Of a stretch of DNA of 64,000 nucleotides, positions 25,185 to 33,179 are shown piece by piece. Each line of letters starts with the position of its first letter. The stretch's first letter is position 1. Below the pieces are notes generated by a model. It searched no databases and was not told the origin of the DNA. It was given only the letters and a program-made list of their open reading frames with translations. Source of the DNA: an uncultured Lachnospiraceae bacterium (lineage in GTDB: Bacteria > Bacillota > Clostridia > Lachnospirales > Lachnospiraceae); assembly GCA_910588875.1 (NCBI GenBank), contig CAJURT010000017.1, forward strand, positions 1-64,000, in the 5' to 3' direction. The translations under genes were made by a program, and so were the position numbers.

Positions 25185-26123
25185 TTACCCCACAATCCTT
25201 GTTCCGGTTTTCCCGTTCACGCCGTCTAGTGCCTTCTGCAGCAGGGTGATAAGCGCCGTGCGCCCCGGGGCAGAGGAGGCAAAGGAGATGCCGGCCTGTA
25301 CCTTCGGGAGCATGGAGCCGGGAGCGAAATGACCTTCAGCCGCGTACTGCTTGGCCTCCTGTACCGAGATCTGGCTGAGCCAGGTCTCCTCCGGAGTGCC
25401 GAAACGGAGCGCCACCTGTTCCACGGCAGTCAGGATGATCAGAAAGTCCGCGTTCAACTCCTTGGCCAGCAGGCAGCTGGCAAAATCCTTGTCAATGACC
25501 GCGCCCACTCCTTTCAGATGATTGCCCCTGCGGATCACCGGGATGCCGCCCCCGCCGCAGGCGATGACGATCTCACCGGCCTTTAGAAGATCTTTGACGG
25601 TCTCTATTTCCACGATCTCTGCAGGCTTGGGAGAGGCCACCACCCGGCGGTAGCCGCGTCCGGCGTCCTCTGCCACCTGAATACCGTTTTTCTCAGCTTC
25701 GGCGGCTTCCTCTTTGGTCATGAAATGCCCGATGGGCTTGGTGGGGGTTAAAAAGGCCGGGTCATTTTCCTCCACCCGCACCTGGGTGATGACAGTGGCC
25801 ACGCTTTTTTTGATCCCGCGGTTTAGCAGTTCCTCTTTGAGGGCGTTCTGCAGGTCATAGCCGATATAGGCCTGGCTCATGGCAACGCAGACGGAGAGGG
25901 GAGTGAGGGCAGGGTGTGAGGGGGCGGTCCGGGAGTAAGCCGCCATGGCATTGTTAATCATGCCCACCTGGGGGCCGTTGCCGTGGGAGATGATCACCTC
26001 ATTCCCTTCCTCCACCAAATCTGCAATGGCCCGGGAGGTTTCCTGAACAGCGAGGTACTGTTCAGGAAGGGTATTGCCCAGCGCATTGCCGCCCAGGGCG
26101 ATGACAATACGTTTTTTACTCAT
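25185..26123 (-). CDS. arcC: Carbamate kinase
   Basis: A 312-residue amino-acid-kinase-fold enzyme converting carbamoyl phosphate and ADP to ATP, CO2 and ammonia. Motifs: IVIALGGNALG at the N-terminus, ISHGNGPQVG, VVASPKPAEIVE, IACGGGGIPVI and the C-terminal GSMLPKVQAG. An ATG 18 bases upstream overlaps the ygeW stop, but the start at 26123 has AAGAAGGA well placed and matches the usual length. Last gene of the ygeX-ygeY-ygeW operon; it would recover ATP from carbamoyl phosphate made by YgeW, as is known for E. coli ygeW-associated yqeA. Confidence 0.94.
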   Translation of the reverse strand: MSKKRIVIALGGNALGNTLPEQYLAVQETSRAIADLVEEGNEVIISHGNGPQVGMINNAMAAYSRTAPSHPALTPLSVCVAMSQAYIGYDLQNALKEELLNRGIKKSVATVITQVRVEENDPAFLTPTKPIGHFMTKEEAAEAEKNGIQVAEDAGRGYRRVVASPKPAEIVEIETVKDLLKAGEIVIACGGGGIPVIRRGNHLKGVGAVIDKDFASCLLAKELNADFLIILTAVEQVALRFGTPEETWLSQISVQEAKQYAAEGHFAPGSMLPKVQAGISFASSAPGRTALITLLQKALDGVNGKTGTRIVG

Positions 26124-26137
26124 AGGAATTCCTTCTT

Positions 26138-27331
26138 TCATTCAAAGATTCTTTTGGTTCCCCGGGCCTCCAGCTTTTTGAGGATTTCCTGGGGATTTTC
26201 GAACTTGCTTAAAAAGATCATGGCAGCGATCACGTAGGGCTTGTAGCTGGCCTCCTTATAGAGAGGATTGCGGTAACGGTCAAAGACAGAGGCCTCCACT
26301 TCACCCTCGGTGCAGCTGACATCATTGATATCCGCCGGCAGGCAGTGAAGGTACAAGGCCTTGCCGTCTTTGGTGGTTTTCATCAGTTCCTCGGTGCAGC
26401 ACCAGTCCTTGTGGTCAGCATTCTGGGCCAGCAGTTCCTTCTCCAGCGCCTTGATGCCCTCCATATCCCCCTCCCCATAAAGGTTGGTACGCTTTTCCAT
26501 GGCAGCGAAGGGAGCCCAGCTTTTGGGGTAAACCACATCCGCATCCTTAAAAGCCTCAGCCATGCTGTTGGTGCGGGTAAAGGAGCCGCCGGACTTTTGG
26601 GCATTGGCCTTTGCCACCTTTTCAATCTCCGGCATAACCTCATAGCCCTCGGGATGGGCCAGCACCACATCCATGCCAAAGCGGGTCATCAGGCCGATGA
26701 TGCCCTGGGGGACGGAGAGGGGCTTGCCATAGGAAGGAGAGTAAGCCCAGCTCATGGCCACCTTTTTCCCCTTCAGGTTTTCGATGCCCCCGAATTCATG
26801 GATCAGATGCAGGGCATCTGCCATTGCCTGGGTGGGATGGTCAATATCACACTGCAGGTTCACCAGGGTGGGGCGCTGCTCTAAAATGCCGTCTGCATTT
26901 CCCTGCTTCACCGAATCCGAAACCTCATGCATGTAGGCATTTCCCTTGCCGATATACATATCATCCCGGATACCGATCACATCCGCCATGAAAGAAATCA
27001 TATTGGCTGTTTCGCGGACGGTCTCGCCATGGGCGATCTGGGATTTGCCTTCATCCAGATCCTGCACCTCCAGCCCCAGCAGGTTGCAGGCCGAGGCAAA
27101 GGAGAACCGGGTTCTGGTAGAATTGTCCCGGAACAGGGAAATTCCCAGCCCGCTCTCAAACACCTTAGTGGAAATGTTATTCTCCCGCATAAAACGAAGG
27201 GCATCCGCAACCGTAAACACCGCCTCCAGTTCATCATCCGATTTCTCCCAGGTAAGGAAGAAGTCATTGTTGTACATCTCCTTAAAATTCAGTTTATTTA
27301 ACTTATCAATATAATCCTGCAAAGTTTTCAT
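26138..27331 (-). CDS. ygeW: Knotted carbamoyltransferase YgeW
   Basis: A 397-residue aspartate/ornithine-carbamoyltransferase-fold protein of the YgeW family (E. coli YgeW has 396 residues). The carbamoyl-phosphate loop is SLFRDNSTRTRFSFA; further motifs are DIDHPTQAMADALHLI, MSWAYSPSYGKPLSVPQG and LHCLPAD. It probably acts in reverse, phosphorolysing a carbamoylated or ureido intermediate of purine breakdown to carbamoyl phosphate (inference from the arcC partner). Start at 27331 has AAGGAGA 9 bases away; a start 27 bases upstream has none. Separated from arcC by 14 bases. Confidence 0.95.
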   Translation of the reverse strand: MKTLQDYIDKLNKLNFKEMYNNDFFLTWEKSDDELEAVFTVADALRFMRENNISTKVFESGLGISLFRDNSTRTRFSFASACNLLGLEVQDLDEGKSQIAHGETVRETANMISFMADVIGIRDDMYIGKGNAYMHEVSDSVKQGNADGILEQRPTLVNLQCDIDHPTQAMADALHLIHEFGGIENLKGKKVAMSWAYSPSYGKPLSVPQGIIGLMTRFGMDVVLAHPEGYEVMPEIEKVAKANAQKSGGSFTRTNSMAEAFKDADVVYPKSWAPFAAMEKRTNLYGEGDMEGIKALEKELLAQNADHKDWCCTEELMKTTKDGKALYLHCLPADINDVSCTEGEVEASVFDRYRNPLYKEASYKPYVIAAMIFLSKFENPQEILKKLEARGTKRIFE

Positions 27332-27400
27332 CTTCAATAATCTCCTTGTTTTATTCATTATTTTTTTCCGGTCATATATCTGTTATCCGGCCATTCCCGT

Positions 27401-28711
27401 TTATTGGCAATACACCCCCGGCAAAGCCGCATACACTGCTGCGCAGGTCACCAGATCCTGCTTCCAGGTCTTCTCATTCGGCGCATGGGCCTGAGCCTCC
27501 GCCCCCGGGCCAAAACCGATACAGGGGATATTGTTCCGTCCCATGATCGTCACCCCGTTGGTGGAGAAAGTCCATTTGTCTGTCAGGGGGCGGGACTTTC
27601 TCATGGCCTCAGTCTCAGCCGTGCCGATCCGTTCATTGCCGAAGAGGTTTTTGTAGGCCTCTTCCAATGCCTTTGTCACATCATGGTCTTCCGGAATTAC
27701 CCAGGTGGGGAAGTAACATTCGATGGGGTATACCAGGCCGGTGTAGGAGGGGCGTTCGTAGTTGTACATGGACACGGTGACATCCTTACCGTATTTTTTC
27801 ACAGCCGGAAGGGTGCGGATTTCCTCCAAGCAGCTTTCCCAGGTCTCCCCGGCAGTCATCCGGCGGTCAAGGGAAACGGCACAGGAATCAGCCACCGCAC
27901 AGCGGCTGGGGGAGGTGAAGAAGATCTCGGAAGCGGTGACTGTACCGCGGCCTAAAAAGCGGGCTTCCCTCCACTGGGGGTTGTATTTCTCATCCAGCAT
28001 TTTCACCAGGCCTTTGACTTCCCTCCCGTCGGCAGCATCGTTTTCATTGAGGGTGCGGATATCCTGGAGGATGTCCGCCATCTTATAGATGGCATTGTCC
28101 CCTCTTTCCGGGGCAGAGCCGTGGCAGGAAATGCCCTTGACATCCACCCGGATTTCCATGCGTCCCCGCTGTCCCCGGTATATGCCGCCGTCAGTGGGCT
28201 CGGTGGAGACCACGAATTCCGGACGGATTTTGTCTTCCCGGATGATATACTGCCAGCAGAGGCCGTCACAATCCTCCTCCTGTACGGTTCCGGCCACAAG
28301 AACCCTGTATTTGTCACTTAAAAGCCCCAAATCCTTCATGATTTTGGCGCCGTAGACGGCGGACACGATGCCGCCGCACTGGTCGGAAACGCCCCGGCCG
28401 CCGATCTCTTCCTGATTTTCGTAACCCTCGTAAGGATCAAAGTTCCAGTTGTCCCGGTTGCCGATGCCCACGGTGTCAATGTGGGCGTCAAAGGCGATCA
28501 GCTTCTTGCCGGTGCCCATAAAGCCCAGCACATTGCCCATGGGGTCGATCTCCACCTTGTCAAAACCCAGTGTCTCCATCTCCTGGGCAATACGGGTGAT
28601 GTGGGCCCTCTCGTCACAACTCTCGCCGGGATTTTTCACAATCTCCCGCAAAAAGCGGGTCATGTCAGCCTTGTAGCTTTCGGCAGCAGCCTTGATTTTG
28701 TTGTAGTCCAT
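27401..28711 (-). CDS. ygeY: M20-family hydrolase YgeY
   Basis: A 436-residue di-metal amidohydrolase of the YgeY family. Ligand motifs: IAFDAHIDTVG, GGRGVSDQCGGI (the bridging Asp is shifted relative to DMKGG, typical of YgeY), VAGTVQEEDCDG, STEPTDG, the CHGSAPERGDNA dimerisation insert and the late FGPGAEAQAHAPNEK. RBS AGGAGGTATTT. Lies between ygeX and ygeW; required with them for anaerobic uric acid degradation in gut bacteria (reported 2023), where it is thought to hydrolyse a ring-opened intermediate. Confidence 0.93.
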   Translation of the reverse strand: MDYNKIKAAAESYKADMTRFLREIVKNPGESCDERAHITRIAQEMETLGFDKVEIDPMGNVLGFMGTGKKLIAFDAHIDTVGIGNRDNWNFDPYEGYENQEEIGGRGVSDQCGGIVSAVYGAKIMKDLGLLSDKYRVLVAGTVQEEDCDGLCWQYIIREDKIRPEFVVSTEPTDGGIYRGQRGRMEIRVDVKGISCHGSAPERGDNAIYKMADILQDIRTLNENDAADGREVKGLVKMLDEKYNPQWREARFLGRGTVTASEIFFTSPSRCAVADSCAVSLDRRMTAGETWESCLEEIRTLPAVKKYGKDVTVSMYNYERPSYTGLVYPIECYFPTWVIPEDHDVTKALEEAYKNLFGNERIGTAETEAMRKSRPLTDKWTFSTNGVTIMGRNNIPCIGFGPGAEAQAHAPNEKTWKQDLVTCAAVYAALPGVYCQ

Positions 28712-28818
28712 AAGAAAATACCTCCTTTATTTGTTTGATTAATCAATCAAAATACTTGTAAAAAATTTGTCCCTTGCCTGTGGCGGGACTCTTTTGCCGG
28801 GGAACAATCCCAGGAAGT

Positions 28819-30030
28819 TTAGTCAAGGTAATCCTTTCCCTCCCACACGATCTCCTGATAGCGTTCCGGGTCAGTGTCGCCCTCTGTGGAGAAGAGCAGT
28901 ACCTGGGAATTCTCATCCAGTTTCAGGACATCCTTTAATTCCCTGTAATCCGGATTGGTCATGATCTCGCAGAGCACGCCGAAGGTAACGGCGCCGGACT
29001 CGCCGGAAGTCACCTGGGGATCACCCTTGATGGGGGCTGCCAGCATCCGCATAGCCTTGGCAGATACCCAGTCAGGGGCAGCGGCGAAGACGGAGACATG
29101 GTTTTTTAAAATATCCCAGGAGGTGGTGTTGGGTTCCCCGCAGGCCAGCCCGGCCATGATGGTGGGCATATCCCCTTCCACATTGTACTCGCCGCCGTCT
29201 CCGGCCACTGCACCTTTGTAGAGGCAGGCAGCAGTGTCAGCCTCCACCACGCATACGACGGGCGGACACTCAGGGTAGCGGTTGGCGAAAAAGCCCTGGA
29301 CCCCTCCGGCCAGAGAGCCTACACCGGCCTGGACAAACACATGGGTGGGGCGGGAAATCCCCAGGGCATGGAGTTGTTCGTCCGCTTCCATGGCCATGCT
29401 TCCGTAGCCCTGCATGATCCAGGAGGGAATCTCCTCATAGCCCTTCCAGGCAGTGTCCTGTACTACCACGCCGTTTTTCACCTTGGCGGCAGCGGCAGCG
29501 GCCATGCGGACACATTCGTCATAGTTGACCTCCTCGATGGTGGCAGTGGCATTCTCGGCAAGGATGTGGTTCAGCCGGTTCTGGGTGGATCCCTTTGGCA
29601 TAAAGACCACAGCCTTCTGCCTTAGCCTGTTGGCAGCCCAGGCAACACCCCGGCCATGGTTGCCGTCCGTGGCGGTAAAAAATGTGGCCTGGCCGAATTC
29701 TTCCCGGAGTTCTTCTGAGGTAAGGGTGGCAAAATCCAGGCTGGAGATGTCCCGGCCCGTCTGCCCGGCTATGTATCTGGCCATGGCAAAGGAACCGCCC
29801 AAGACCTTGAAGGCATTGAGCCCGAACCGGTAGGATTCGTCCTTGACGCACAGGTCCTTAAGCCCCAGATGACCTGCCATGTGGGTCAGATGCGCCAGTG
29901 GGGTGGGCTGATAGCCGGGAATGGTCTTGTGGAAAGCCCTTGCCTTAGCCACTTCCTCCATAGACATGATGGGCAGATTGGCGTCCTCCGTCTTGGGCAT
30001 GGTGTTTTTGGCCCATTGAATTGGTTTCAT
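28819..30030 (-). CDS. ygeX: Diaminopropionate ammonia-lyase
   Basis: A 403-residue fold-type II PLP enzyme converting 2,3-diaminopropionate to pyruvate and two ammonia. The PLP lysine lies in RFGLNAFKVLGGSFA (about residue 77); TATDGNHGRGVAWAA is the phosphate/substrate Asn loop, VQAGVGSLAGGVQGF the glycine-rich PLP-phosphate loop and TSGESGAV the late Ser. RBS AAGGAGGAAAA. First enzyme gene after the regulator. The 107-base gap to ygeY (28712-28818) holds the AT-rich palindrome TTGATTAATCAA but no gene. Pyruvate produced here can enter PFOR. Confidence 0.96.
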   Translation of the reverse strand: MKPIQWAKNTMPKTEDANLPIMSMEEVAKARAFHKTIPGYQPTPLAHLTHMAGHLGLKDLCVKDESYRFGLNAFKVLGGSFAMARYIAGQTGRDISSLDFATLTSEELREEFGQATFFTATDGNHGRGVAWAANRLRQKAVVFMPKGSTQNRLNHILAENATATIEEVNYDECVRMAAAAAAKVKNGVVVQDTAWKGYEEIPSWIMQGYGSMAMEADEQLHALGISRPTHVFVQAGVGSLAGGVQGFFANRYPECPPVVCVVEADTAACLYKGAVAGDGGEYNVEGDMPTIMAGLACGEPNTTSWDILKNHVSVFAAAPDWVSAKAMRMLAAPIKGDPQVTSGESGAVTFGVLCEIMTNPDYRELKDVLKLDENSQVLLFSTEGDTDPERYQEIVWEGKDYLD

Positions 30031-30071
30031 AATTTTCCTCCTTGCATTGGATACAGCTGCGAAGCTTTGTT

Positions 30072-30737
30072 TTACAGACCGTCTTCCTGAGCCGGTTCAG
30101 CTTTGATGTAGCTGTATAAGGTGTATTTGGATATCCCGAAATACTGGGACACCTTGTCACCGGATCTGGTGATAAGAAAAGCGCCGGAGCGGTTGAGAAA
30201 CTGGATGGCCTCCACCTTCTCATCTTTGGACATCAGGGAGGCCGGCTTTCCCACCATGGCTACGGACTGGGCGATCAGGTCGTCTAAGATGTCAGCCACA
30301 TTGGTCTGGATTTTCCTTGGCGCCCTTCTCTCATGGCAGGATAATTCCTCCCGGATGTTCTCGCTGATCAGGGAATGGATGGAGTCCTGCAAATAGAGAA
30401 GGTTGGTGATGTCGTAATTGATGGAAAAGATATACCGCACCGCACCGCCCTCCTCATCCCGGACGAAGATGGTGGAGGACTTCAGGGTCTTGCCGTCAGC
30501 GGTGCGGGTCAGATAGCCGAGATGGTCCTGGATTCTGGCCGGGTCTTTCTTCAAGGTTTCCACCACAATCTGGGAGGGGCCGTCCCCCACCTTCCGGTTG
30601 GTGACATGGCCGTTCTCCACATACACGATGGACTTGCCGAGGCTCTTCCTGGTCAGGTCGTGGATGACGATCTCGCAATCCCTTCCGAACTGGACGGAGA
30701 GGGCTCTGGCCATCTGCTTTAAAAAGGGAAGTTTCAT
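30072..30737 (-). CDS. YheO-type PAS/HTH transcriptional regulator
   Basis: A 221-residue regulator. The N-terminal YheO-like PAS domain (about 15-125: CEIVIHDLTRKSLGKSIVYVENGHVTNR, GKTLKSSTIFVRDEEGG) is followed by a DUF2087/HTH_22-type C-terminal helix-turn-helix (VEAIQFLNRSGAFLITRSGDKVSQYFGISKYTLYSYI, about 172-212). First gene of the ygeX operon and read from the near-consensus promoter at 30774-30801, so it is autoregulated by position. It is a good candidate for the protein that binds the element shared with the ssnA promoter (inference). Confidence 0.9.
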   Translation of the reverse strand: MKLPFLKQMARALSVQFGRDCEIVIHDLTRKSLGKSIVYVENGHVTNRKVGDGPSQIVVETLKKDPARIQDHLGYLTRTADGKTLKSSTIFVRDEEGGAVRYIFSINYDITNLLYLQDSIHSLISENIREELSCHERRAPRKIQTNVADILDDLIAQSVAMVGKPASLMSKDEKVEAIQFLNRSGAFLITRSGDKVSQYFGISKYTLYSYIKAEPAQEDGL

Positions 30738-30773
30738 GGTTCCTCACTCGCTTTGCTTTGTCTTTATGGTTCC

Positions 30774-30801
30774 ATCATACCAGAAATAAATGAGATGTCA
30801 A
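30774..30801 (-). promoter_or_regulatory. SigmaA promoter of the regulator-ygeX-ygeY-ygeW-arcC operon
   Basis: Minus strand: TTGACA (30801-30796), 16-base spacer, TATGAT (30779-30774). The leader to the regulator ATG is about 30 bases. Confidence 0.88.
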
Positions 30802-30846
30802 TAGGAAATCTAAATAATTTTTAGGTTTGAAAAAATATTTTTAGAT
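30796..30846 (-). promoter_or_regulatory. Element shared with the ssnA promoter (ygeX copy)
   Basis: Read on the minus strand, ATCTAAAAATATTTT (30846-30832) ends exactly 28 bases before TATTGACA (30803-30796). The same 15-mer stands at the same distance from the same octamer before ssnA (39059-39109). The outer ends form an inverted repeat (ATCTAAA...TTTAGAT). This position fits an activator or repressor site common to both operons. Confidence 0.8.
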
Positions 30847-30967
30847 TACAGGAAGAAACGCCTTGAAAAGAGGGATGGGCGGGGGACGCCTGGGGATGGG
30901 TCTTGGTTTGGAATGGGTGGGAAAATCGGGTGAAGGAAAACAGGGGTAGAAATTTGGGGGTGGTTGC

Positions 30968-30976
30968 TGTTATAAT
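30968..30976 (+). promoter_or_regulatory. Extended -10 promoter of the sigma54-activator gene
   Basis: TGTTATAAT (TG at 30968-30969, TATAAT at 30971-30976), with no good -35 box, about 36 bases before the ATG at 31012. The remaining divergent gap 30847-30967 is G-rich without further features. Confidence 0.6.
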
Positions 30977-31011
30977 GGAAACAGTTTTTCGGTGGCAGGA
31001 GGTTAGGGTGT

Positions 31012-32988
31012 ATGAAGAAGATAGCGGTGATCACATTGGTTCCTCGGTCAGGGAGTTTTTATGCAGGGCAGTTCCAGGAGATTTTCGGGGAACTGGCGCA
31101 GGTGAAGGCATATAGCACGGGAGACGGCTCGGTGGAGGGAATTGAGGCCTCAGATTTGTATGTGGTGTCTACGGATGCCTTTGAGGCCGCAGAGGAAACC
31201 AGGCAATATGTGCCTTCGGAGGGGCAGGTGGTGGAAATCCAGTTGACCTATGCCAAGGATGTGGTGAGGAACCTGAAGAGGATTCCTAAGGGGACAAGGG
31301 TGCTGTTTGTGAATATTACCAGCCAGATGGCAAGAGAGGCGGTGACACAGCTGGAGCAGTTGGGGGTGAACCAGCTGCATTTTGAGGCCTATGGGCCGGA
31401 TTTGGCCCTGCCGGCCACAGAGGCTTCGGCAGCCTGGGAGGAGGTTGACATGGCGGTGACGCCGGACGAGGTCAGCTTTGTGCCTCCGGGGATAGGGAAG
31501 GTGCTGAATATCGGACACAGGCCCTGTACGCCGGCAACCATCATTGAGGCGGCTTTGCGGTTGGGGCTGGAACGGCTTCTGGAGGAGAAACGTTTCCAGA
31601 ATTATATGAAATCCCTTGCCCCAGGCAACTATAGCTTTGAGCAGATGTTTAAGCGTTCCCGGCAGCTGGAAAGCCGGTTTGATATTCTGATTGAGATCCT
31701 GGATGAAGGGATGGTGGGGGTGAATGAACGGGGAGAGGTTTTTGCTTTTAACCAGAAGGCTAAGGAGATCACAGGGGTAGAGGCCGGGCTGGCTATGGGG
31801 AGGCCGGGGGAGCGGGTGTTCCCCTACATCCCCTTTCGGAAATCCATGGAGGAAAAAAAGGAAGTTCCCTCCAGGCTGATTCATATTGGCTCTTCCAACA
31901 TTAACCTGTCGGTGGTTCCGGTGCTTTTGAGGGGGGAATGCATTGGGGCATTTGCCACCCTTCAACGTTTCAATGAACTGGAACGGCGCCAAAACGAACT
32001 GCGCAGCCAGCTGCTCCACAAAGGCTACCGGGCAAAGTATTGTTTCGAGGATGTGGTGGGCTGTTCCCAGGTCATCGGCAGGACAAAGGAGATCTTAAAA
32101 AGGATGGCGCGTACCGAGTTGCCGGTGCTTCTAATCGGGGAAACGGGCACGGGAAAAGAACTTTTGGCCCATGCGGTTCACCAGGCCTCAAGGCGCAGCA
32201 AAGCCCCCTTTGTGGCCATCAACGTGGCGGCTGTGCCGGAGAATCTGCTGGAGAGCGAACTTTTCGGATATGAGGAGGGGGCTTTTACCGGGGCAAAAAA
32301 AGGAGGGAGGCCGGGGCTTTTTGAGTTTGCCCACAGGGGAACCTTGTTTTTGGATGAGGTGGAGGGTATGAGTCCCGCCATGCAGGTAAAGCTTCTGCGG
32401 GTTCTACAGGAGCAGGAAATCATGCGGGTGGGGGGAAACCAGATGATCAATGTGGATGTGCGTATTGTGGCAGCCACCAATGAATCCCTGGAGGAGAAGG
32501 TGGCAGAGGGAAGCTTTGAACTGTCAGAGGAAGTCCGCACAATCCTTCTTTGCTATCCCTGGCCGGGGAATATCCGGGAACTGCAGAATGTGGTGGAGTA
32601 TCTAAGTTTTACGGGGCAAAGCCTTATCAGGCCGGAAGACCTCCCTCCTACCTTCCAGACCAGCCTTCTGGGAGAGGGAAAAGGGAAGGAGCAGGAGGAA
32701 GCCCTATCCGGCCAGGGGCAACTCAAGGAGGCAGCCGGAGAGGAGAGCCGGGAATTCTGGTATGTGCTGGAACAGATGTACCTGGCTTCGGAGAAGGGGG
32801 AATTCATCGGCCGGGAGGCAATGCTTAAAAATGCCAGGGACACCCATATCCCCTTGTCTCAGAAAGAGGTCAGGGATATCCTGGAGCAGATGGCAGGACG
32901 GGGGCTGGCAAAGGTTGGCAAAGGGAGAGGCGGCAGCAGGATTACTCTGGCAGGAAGAAGGCTGTGGGAAGAAAGGGGGAAGGGATAA
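31012..32988 (+). CDS. PrpR/YgeV-like sigma54-dependent activator lacking the arginine-finger segment
   Basis: A 658-residue regulator: PrpR_N-like effector domain (about 1-190), PAS (about 218-325, FDILIEILDEGMVGVNERGEVFAFN), AAA+ sigma54-interaction domain (about 345-540) with Walker A GETGTGKE, GAFTGA loop and Walker B TLFLDEVEG, then a C-terminal winged-helix-like region (about 585-658) rather than a Fis-type HTH. Odd: after VAATNESLEEKVAEGSFE the protein jumps to LSEEVRTILLCYPWPGNIREL. About 45 residues normally carrying FRxDLxxRLN...LPPLRER, including both arginine fingers, are absent in frame. RBS GGCAGGAGG. Followed by a -24/-12 promoter at 33107 that it probably controls. E. coli ygeV has the same position beside ygeW. 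Confidence 0.88.
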   Translation: MKKIAVITLVPRSGSFYAGQFQEIFGELAQVKAYSTGDGSVEGIEASDLYVVSTDAFEAAEETRQYVPSEGQVVEIQLTYAKDVVRNLKRIPKGTRVLFVNITSQMAREAVTQLEQLGVNQLHFEAYGPDLALPATEASAAWEEVDMAVTPDEVSFVPPGIGKVLNIGHRPCTPATIIEAALRLGLERLLEEKRFQNYMKSLAPGNYSFEQMFKRSRQLESRFDILIEILDEGMVGVNERGEVFAFNQKAKEITGVEAGLAMGRPGERVFPYIPFRKSMEEKKEVPSRLIHIGSSNINLSVVPVLLRGECIGAFATLQRFNELERRQNELRSQLLHKGYRAKYCFEDVVGCSQVIGRTKEILKRMARTELPVLLIGETGTGKELLAHAVHQASRRSKAPFVAINVAAVPENLLESELFGYEEGAFTGAKKGGRPGLFEFAHRGTLFLDEVEGMSPAMQVKLLRVLQEQEIMRVGGNQMINVDVRIVAATNESLEEKVAEGSFELSEEVRTILLCYPWPGNIRELQNVVEYLSFTGQSLIRPEDLPPTFQTSLLGEGKGKEQEEALSGQGQLKEAAGEESREFWYVLEQMYLASEKGEFIGREAMLKNARDTHIPLSQKEVRDILEQMAGRGLAKVGKGRGGSRITLAGRRLWEERGKG

Positions 32989-33030
32989 GAGGTAAGAGGC
33001 GACGGAAAGAAACGGCAATCTTTGACCAAA

Positions 33031-33040
33031 TAATGCATTA
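33031..33040. promoter_or_regulatory. Palindrome and direct repeats upstream of the -24/-12 promoter
   Basis: TAATGCATTA is a 10-bp perfect palindrome flanked by two ACCAAATAA direct repeats, about 75 bases upstream of the sigma54 site. It is a plausible upstream activating sequence. Confidence 0.35.
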
Positions 33041-33106
33041 AAAACCAAATAAACCAAAAACCAGGGGATGTATGGATAAAAAAACAAGGAAATACGTCCT
33101 CTTTTT

Positions 33107-33123
33107 TTGGCATCAAATTTGCA
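33107..33123 (+). promoter_or_regulatory. Sigma54 (-24/-12) promoter
   Basis: TTGGCATCAAATTTGCA matches the sigma54 consensus YTGGCACGNNNNTTGCW at 15 of 17 positions, with the invariant GG and GC separated by exactly 10 bases. It lies between the sigma54 activator gene and malY; initiation would fall near 33134. Confidence 0.85.
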
Positions 33124-33179
33124 GGTAATATAAAGTGAAAAAATAACTGCTGTAAGCAGCAGGGAACGGGAGTGTGAGC

